The notes under the pieces: generated by a model | Databases searched by the model: none | What the model was told of the DNA's origin: nothing | What the model saw: only the letters and a program-made list of their open reading frames with translations | Translations under genes and position numbers: made by a program | Assembly (NCBI GenBank): GCA_033675265.1 | Contig: JAUJYZ010000119.1 | Coordinates: 62,001 to 126,000 of the forward strand | Length of the DNA: 64,000 nucleotides | Direction: 5' to 3' | From: Actinostola sp. cb2023 | Taxonomy: Eukaryota > Cnidaria > Anthozoa > Actiniaria > Actinostolidae | Shown here: positions 63,726 to 64,000 of the stretch, one piece after another | Position numbering within the stretch: position 1 is the stretch's first letter | Layout: each line of letters opens with the position of its first letter

Positions 63726-63807
63726 TCTCAAACTCATTAATAATTCATTAACTCAATAACCAATCAGCTCTCACGATTCGAGTCAGGTGGATGTATCTTG
63801 ATACCGG

Positions 63808-63868
63808 AGGAAGAACTGATCAAGACACTGATCAAGACACTGATCAAGACACTGATCAAGACACTGAA
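63808..63868. repeat. 14-bp tandem repeat ACTGATCAAGACAC, about 4 units
   Basis: Perfect short units near the window end, preceded by GTATCTTGATACCGG. Similar CTTGATAC and GATCA words occur in the hairpins near 1264-1330 and 7627-7784. The rest, to 64000, shows nothing recognised. Confidence 0.85.
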
Positions 63869-64000
63869 ATTATTGTATATTTACCATTATGTTACTTACC
63901 TTTAACTTAGTAGACTTACTACCTCTTACTTATCATGAAAAAAAATCTAGTGATAAATCATCAACCAGAGTTGAATCAGTGACCACTCGCACATTACGCT

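Overview
The window looks like a piece of an animal (metazoan) nuclear genome. It has spliced genes with GT-AG introns, two intronless rhodopsin-family GPCRs, and very dense foldback/MITE elements, minisatellites and microsatellites. The mix of intronless class A GPCRs, a glycine/GABA-receptor-like gene and abundant short TIR elements suits a marine invertebrate. I favour a cnidarian such as an anemone or coral, but this is inference; no rRNA, mitochondrial or other diagnostic marker is present.

Layout. 1-12.9 kb: two intronless class A GPCR genes on + (1985-3187 and 10451-12193), separated by a decayed Ty3/gypsy pol fragment, a 1.4-kb purine-only tract, a 54-bp tandem array and several foldback elements. 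12.9-37.2 kb: a complete XAB2/SYF1 spliceosome gene on -, rebuilt here as 25 coding exons (851 codons plus stop). Most of its larger introns hold a different repeat, and one holds a 6-kb TTAA-flanked transposon with 1.1-kb inverted arms and a broken, FEN1/XPG-nuclease-like coding region. 37.2-42.6 kb: a complete four-exon PIN1 prolyl isomerase gene on +, head to head with XAB2 across 268 bp. 42.6-56 kb: no recognisable gene, only a near-continuous run of inverted-repeat elements and simple repeats. 56.4-57.5 kb: two N-terminal exons of a Cys-loop (glycine/GABA-receptor-like) channel on +, including the 68-bp exon typical of that family. 58.8-63.1 kb: a two-exon ENPP4/5-like ectonucleotide phosphodiesterase gene on -.

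Most interesting. (1) The single ENPP intron is mostly a 2.3-kb minisatellite whose units each copy the last 26 nt of exon 1 plus the 5' splice site, giving roughly 55 tandem donor sites; XAB2 exon 9 shows a three-copy version of the same thing. (2) The TTAA transposon carries remnants that line up with the N and I motifs of FEN1/XPG nucleases plus a CXC-like cysteine cluster. (3) The XAB2/PIN1 bidirectional promoter joins a splicing factor with a phospho-Ser/Thr-Pro isomerase. All exon joins were made by eye from reading frame, splice consensus and remembered family conservation, so boundaries may be off by a base in places.
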